DNA of 8,874 nucleotides, taken from NCBI GenBank assembly GCA_031261885.1, contig JAISIU010000024.1, forward strand, positions 1-8,874. The letters are read 5' to 3'. Each line of letters begins with the position of its first letter. Position 1 is the stretch's first letter. The DNA comes from Bifidobacteriaceae bacterium (GTDB lineage: Bacteria; Actinomycetota; Actinomycetes; Actinomycetales; WQXJ01). The notes under the pieces are model-generated. The model made no database searches, had not been told where the DNA came from, and saw only the letters and a list, made by a program, of their open reading frames with translations. Shown in pieces: positions 5,924 to 8,874 of this stretch. The position numbers were made by a program, and so were the translations under genes.

Positions 5924-6706
5924 GTGAGTCAGGACTATGCGGCAGCGACGCCGGAGCAAGGGCCCAGCCCCGAGGAACGGCGGGAGTTGTTTCAGGACAT
6001 TCGGCGGCTGGTCCTGACCTACAAGTTCGGCATCGACGAGGTCATGACGAAGATCCAGATCCTCCGCGAAGAGTTCCGCCAGATGCACGACTACAACCCG
6101 ATCGAGCATGTCGGCTCGCGCCTCAAGAGTTTCGAGTCCCTTGTCGACAAGTGTCACCGCAAGGACATCCCGCTGAACCCGGCCGCGATCCGCGAGAACA
6201 TCTTCGATGTCGCCGGCATCCGGGTGACCTGCAGTTTCGTGTCGGACATCTACCGTGTCCGCGACCTGATCTGTGGCCAGGAGGACCTGACCACGCTCCG
6301 TGAGCGGGATTACATCGCGAAGCCCAAGCCGAATGGCTACCGCAGTCTCCACGTGATCGTCCAGGTGCCGGTCTTCATGTCGGACCGGGTCGAGCCCGTG
6401 GCTGTCGAGGTGCAGCTGCGCACCATCGCGATGGATTTTTGGGCGTCGCTGGAGCACAAGATCTATTACAAGTACGACCGCGTCATCCCGCGCCACCTGA
6501 CGGACTCCTTGAAGCTGGCCGCGGACGTCGCCTGGACGCTCGACACCTCGATGGAACGTATCCACAACGAGGTGAAGCAGATCGCCGGCGGGGAGCCGAG
6601 CGCGCAACGCAAGGGCATTCTGAACCCCGAGGAGGTGCTGCGCGACTTCTGGCGCGCCACGGAGGCCTTCGACTCCCCGGCTCAGGATCTCGACCCGGGC
6701 GACTGA
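5924..6706 (+). CDS. Small alarmone synthetase (GTP pyrophosphokinase, RelQ/YjbM-like)
   Basis: This 260-residue protein transfers pyrophosphate from ATP to GDP or GTP, making the alarmones (p)ppGpp of the stringent response; it is cytoplasmic. The RelA_SpoT synthetase domain spans about residues 60-185, with FDVAGIRV (D95, predicted metal ligand), RERDYIAKPKPNGYRSLH (126-143, substrate loop with Y139 and R140), VEVQLRT (E162, predicted catalytic or metal-binding glutamate) and DFWASLEHK (171-179). There is no HD hydrolase domain before it and no TGS or ACT domain after it, so it is a stand-alone synthetase, not long RelA/Spo. Helical segments flank the domain, as in RelQ proteins, and the last 30 residues look disordered. 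The GTG start is chosen because the -10 box sits 7 bases upstream; an ATG-like alternative is not apparent. It diverges from the tRNA-Leu gene and converges on the response regulator with 4 bases between stop codons. Confidence 0.93.
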   Translation: MSQDYAAATPEQGPSPEERRELFQDIRRLVLTYKFGIDEVMTKIQILREEFRQMHDYNPIEHVGSRLKSFESLVDKCHRKDIPLNPAAIRENIFDVAGIRVTCSFVSDIYRVRDLICGQEDLTTLRERDYIAKPKPNGYRSLHVIVQVPVFMSDRVEPVAVEVQLRTIAMDFWASLEHKIYYKYDRVIPRHLTDSLKLAADVAWTLDTSMERIHNEVKQIAGGEPSAQRKGILNPEEVLRDFWRATEAFDSPAQDLDPGD

Positions 6707-6710
6707 GGGT

Positions 6711-7469
6711 TCACGCGCCGAGGTAGGCCAGCACGGCCAGCACGCGCCGGTGCCCGGTGGCGGACGGTGGCAGGTCCAGTTTTTGGAAGATGGCCGAGAT
6801 GTGTTTCTCGACGGTCCCGGCTGATAGGCACAGCCGCTCCTGGATCGCGGTGTTCGTCAGCCCCTCGGCCATGAGCCCCAGCACGTCGCGTTCGCGTGCG
6901 GTGAGCGCCGCGATCCCGCCGTTCGGAGCGGTACCCGGCGCGCCGGCATCGGCCTCCCTTCCGTGACCGTGCCCGATGGCGGAACCCACCTGGGCGGACG
7001 TCTCACCCGGCGGGACGCTGCCTTGCGCTTCTCGCGTGCCGCGCCTGACCAGCAGCTGGGCCACGACTTTGGGGTCGATGACGGACTGGCCGGCCGCGAT
7101 CTCGTCGAGTGCCCTGGTCAGCGCGTCGAGGTCCTGGATGCGGTCTTTCAGGAGGTAGCCGATGCCGCCGTCGCCGGGGGTGGCCAGCAGCTGCCGGGCG
7201 TAGCCCTCGGCGACGTATTGGGACAGGATCAGCACGGCCAGTCCGGGCAGTTGGCGGCGGGCGGCGATCGCGGCGCGGAGGCCGTCATCGGTGCCGTCGG
7301 GTGGCATCCTGACGTCCGTGACGAGGATGTCCGGCCGGTGTTCCAGTGTCGCGGCCAGTGCGTCGGGGGCGGTGCCGGCTTGCGCGACGACCTCGTGGCC
7401 CGCTTCTTCGAGTAGGCGCACGAGGCCTTCGCGCAGCAGCAGGGAGTCCTCCGCTAGGACAATGCGCAC
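6711..7469 (-). CDS. Two-component response regulator, NarL/LuxR (FixJ) family
   Basis: This 252-residue transcription factor is switched by phosphorylation from its partner kinase. The receiver domain (1-120) has the acidic pair E7/D8, phosphoacceptor D52 in LVTDVRMPPDGTDDG, S83 in the switch position and K108 in GYLLKDR. The C-terminal LuxR-type helix-turn-helix (188-250) reads ALTARERDVLGLMAEGLTN, then SAGTVEKHISAIFQKLDL, the DNA-contacting part. The linker (about 144-186) is longer than usual and rich in Gly, Ala and His (GHGHG), probably disordered. The start is GTG, with GAGG four bases upstream, and the first 16 bases overlap the end of the kinase gene, so translation is probably coupled. 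The target genes cannot be told from the window. Confidence 0.95.
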   Translation of the reverse strand: MRIVLAEDSLLLREGLVRLLEEAGHEVVAQAGTAPDALAATLEHRPDILVTDVRMPPDGTDDGLRAAIAARRQLPGLAVLILSQYVAEGYARQLLATPGDGGIGYLLKDRIQDLDALTRALDEIAAGQSVIDPKVVAQLLVRRGTREAQGSVPPGETSAQVGSAIGHGHGREADAGAPGTAPNGGIAALTARERDVLGLMAEGLTNTAIQERLCLSAGTVEKHISAIFQKLDLPPSATGHRRVLAVLAYLGA

Positions 7470-8854
7470 GGCACCTCGATCGTGACGGTGGTCCCGGTTC
7501 CGGGGACCGAATCGACGGTCAGCTTACCGAGGGCGCCGACCGCACGGTCGTGCAGCCCGGCCAGGCCGTGGCCGTGCACGATGGCGGCCCGTCCGTTGCC
7601 GTCGTCGCTCACCTGGGCGCTCAGCGTGCCGTCGTGCCAGGCCAGTGCCACGCGGGCGTGGGCGGCGCCGGAGTGTTTGGCGACGTTCGCGAGGGCTTCG
7701 GCGACCGTGAAGTAGACGGCCGTGCGGGCTTGTTCGGGGAACGGGTCGGGCGTCTCGGTCCGCGCGGTGCCGGCCGTTCCGGCGACGGGGGCGATGGCGA
7801 GGTCACCGCCGAGCTGGTCCGGCAGGTCCGTGGTCAGCGACGCGGGCACGGGCGAGTCGGCGACGGCGGCGGTCAGCGCCGCGACGAGGCCGAGGTCGGT
7901 GAGGATGGGCGGCGCGAAGCCCGTGGCGAGCGAGCGGAGCTCGTTGATCGTGGCCTCGGATTGGCCGCGGGCGCCGGCCAGGATCTCGGCGACGGCGGTG
8001 GTGTCGCCGGCCTTGAGGCGGCGTTGGGCGGTGGCGAGGTCCATGCCGAGGCGCAGGAGCCGCTGCTGGGGGCCGTCGTGGATGTTGCGTTCGATCTGCC
8101 TGAGCTGGGAGTTCTCAGCGGCGGAGGCGGAGGCGCGGGAGGCTTCGAGCCGTTCCACCTGGTGGCGCAGGCCGCCGCGGGTCGGGGCGAGGAGGCCGCG
8201 GCCCAGCCAGACGTGGGCGGTGGCCAGGCCCTGTGTGATCCACGGCATGACGATGACGCCGATCACGCCCCAGATGAGCGCGAACAGCCAGCCGGGCAGC
8301 GGGATGTGCCACAACCGGGCCAGGTCCTCGATGCCCGAATAGCTGTCGGGGGAGGACAGGCGGGACAGCCACGGGTCGAGGAACCAGGCGGTGAGGCCGT
8401 ACAGCGTCCAGACCCATCCGACGACGATGACGGACCACGTGATGGTCGACAGCGGGAAGGCGGCGATGCCGTGGAGCACCTCGCGGTAGCGGGCCGGGGT
8501 GCGGAACTGGGCGAGGGCGCGGCGGAAGGGCGACGGGCGCGGGGCGGGGCGGCCGTCCGGGCCGGTGGCGTCCGGCCGCGGGCCGGATGGGGTGTCGATC
8601 TGGGCGCCGCACCAGCGCAGGCGTTTGCGTTCGAGCCAGGCGGCGCCGGCGGCGAAGCCGAACGTCATGAGCAGGATCGGGATCCCGACCCAGACGACGA
8701 TGAGCGGCACGCCGGCGCAGACCAGTGTCACGAGCACCGAGAACACGACGAGGGTGATCGGGAAGCTTGTGAACAGGTAGAGCGTGCGCCAGCCGACGCG
8801 GCGCCACTGGGCCAGCCAGTGGGCGAGCACACGCCGGCCGGCGCTGGGCGGCAC
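7454..8854 (-). CDS. Membrane sensor histidine kinase (HisKA_3 type) with actinobacterial Sensor domain
   Basis: This protein of 466 or more residues autophosphorylates on histidine and passes the phosphate to the adjacent response regulator. The N-terminal half resembles the PF13796-type Sensor domain: two membrane segments (about 26-47 and 50-73, with VVWVGIPIL followed by AAWLERKRLR), a Pro/Arg-rich cytoplasmic loop (85-120), then two more segments (about 130-156 and 187-207). There is no large extracellular domain, so it probably senses within or at the membrane. The HisKA_3 dimerisation domain has ERNIHDGPQQRL with phosphoacceptor H259. The ATPase domain has EALANVAKHS (N390), VSDDGNGRA and GHGLAGLHDRA, followed by PGTGTTVTIEVP at the end. 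An Ala/Gly/Thr/Pro-rich insert (350-372) lies between them. The chosen GTG at 8854 has no clear ribosome binding site and the frame stays open to the right edge (codons for HSEPRA precede it), so the true start may lie outside. The stop overlaps the regulator gene by 16 bases. Confidence 0.92.
   Translation of the reverse strand: MPPSAGRRVLAHWLAQWRRVGWRTLYLFTSFPITLVVFSVLVTLVCAGVPLIVVWVGIPILLMTFGFAAGAAWLERKRLRWCGAQIDTPSGPRPDATGPDGRPAPRPSPFRRALAQFRTPARYREVLHGIAAFPLSTITWSVIVVGWVWTLYGLTAWFLDPWLSRLSSPDSYSGIEDLARLWHIPLPGWLFALIWGVIGVIVMPWITQGLATAHVWLGRGLLAPTRGGLRHQVERLEASRASASAAENSQLRQIERNIHDGPQQRLLRLGMDLATAQRRLKAGDTTAVAEILAGARGQSEATINELRSLATGFAPPILTDLGLVAALTAAVADSPVPASLTTDLPDQLGGDLAIAPVAGTAGTARTETPDPFPEQARTAVYFTVAEALANVAKHSGAAHARVALAWHDGTLSAQVSDDGNGRAAIVHGHGLAGLHDRAVGALGKLTVDSVPGTGTTVTIEVPCALS
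7474..7477 (-). promoter_or_regulatory. Ribosome binding site of the response regulator inside the kinase gene
   Basis: GAGG on the minus strand lies four bases before the GTG at 7469, within the last codons of the kinase gene. The position supports this GTG as the start and coupled translation of the pair. Confidence 0.5.
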
Positions 8855-8874
8855 GGCCCGGGGTTCTGAGTGGG

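Noticed and set aside
5690..6607. 305-codon minus-strand open frame covering the tRNA and most of the alarmone synthetase.
   Set aside because: It runs through the tRNA gene and terminator and lies antisense to a well-conserved enzyme.
5924..6706. Alternative reading as a long bifunctional RelA/SpoT enzyme.
   Set aside because: The protein is only 260 residues, lacks an HD hydrolase domain and ends without TGS or ACT domains.
7346..8869. 507-codon plus-strand open frame opposite the histidine kinase.
   Set aside because: The minus strand has clear kinase boxes and membrane segments; the plus-strand product is a Gly/Arg/Asp-rich shadow.

Overview
The window is high-GC DNA with GTG starts, a leaderless-type promoter, a tRNA gene without encoded CCA, an actinobacterial-type sensor histidine kinase and a large secreted multimodular glycosidase. 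Together these point to an Actinomycetota chromosome. A carbohydrate-foraging, host- or plant-associated genus, for example in Bifidobacteriaceae, would fit, but the genus cannot be fixed from the sequence alone.

Layout: (1) Positions 1-5369, minus strand, hold one very long open frame that enters from the left edge still open. It encodes at least 1789 residues of a secreted family GH3 glycoside hydrolase followed by Fn3-like, Ig-like and FIVAR-type modules, an 18-fold Gly-Asn-Pro-Thr tract, a Gly-X-Asn tract and the start of another Ig-like domain. The C-terminus, probably carrying the surface anchor, lies outside the window. (2) Positions 5370-5749 are non-coding. They contain the GH3 ribosome binding site, a candidate promoter, a perfect match to the LacI-family operator pattern TGNNANCGNTNNCA, and a strong bidirectional terminator. 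(3) Positions 5750-5834, minus strand, are tRNA-Leu(CAG). (4) Positions 5924-6706, plus strand, encode a small alarmone (ppGpp) synthetase of RelQ type, divergent from the tRNA. (5) Positions 6711-8854, minus strand, hold a two-component system (membrane histidine kinase then NarL/LuxR-type response regulator, overlapping by 16 bases). It converges on the alarmone synthetase with only 4 bases between stop codons.

How the parts may work together (inference): the GH3 enzyme would release sugars from a glycan outside the cell, probably under a LacI-family sugar-responsive repressor. The alarmone synthetase is a stress and nutrient gene, and the two-component system an envelope or environment sensor; nothing shows that these three units form one system. 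No mobile element, CRISPR array or phage gene is visible. I do not see a clearly new biological system. The most unusual object is the GH3 surface protein with its repeat-built C-terminal half.
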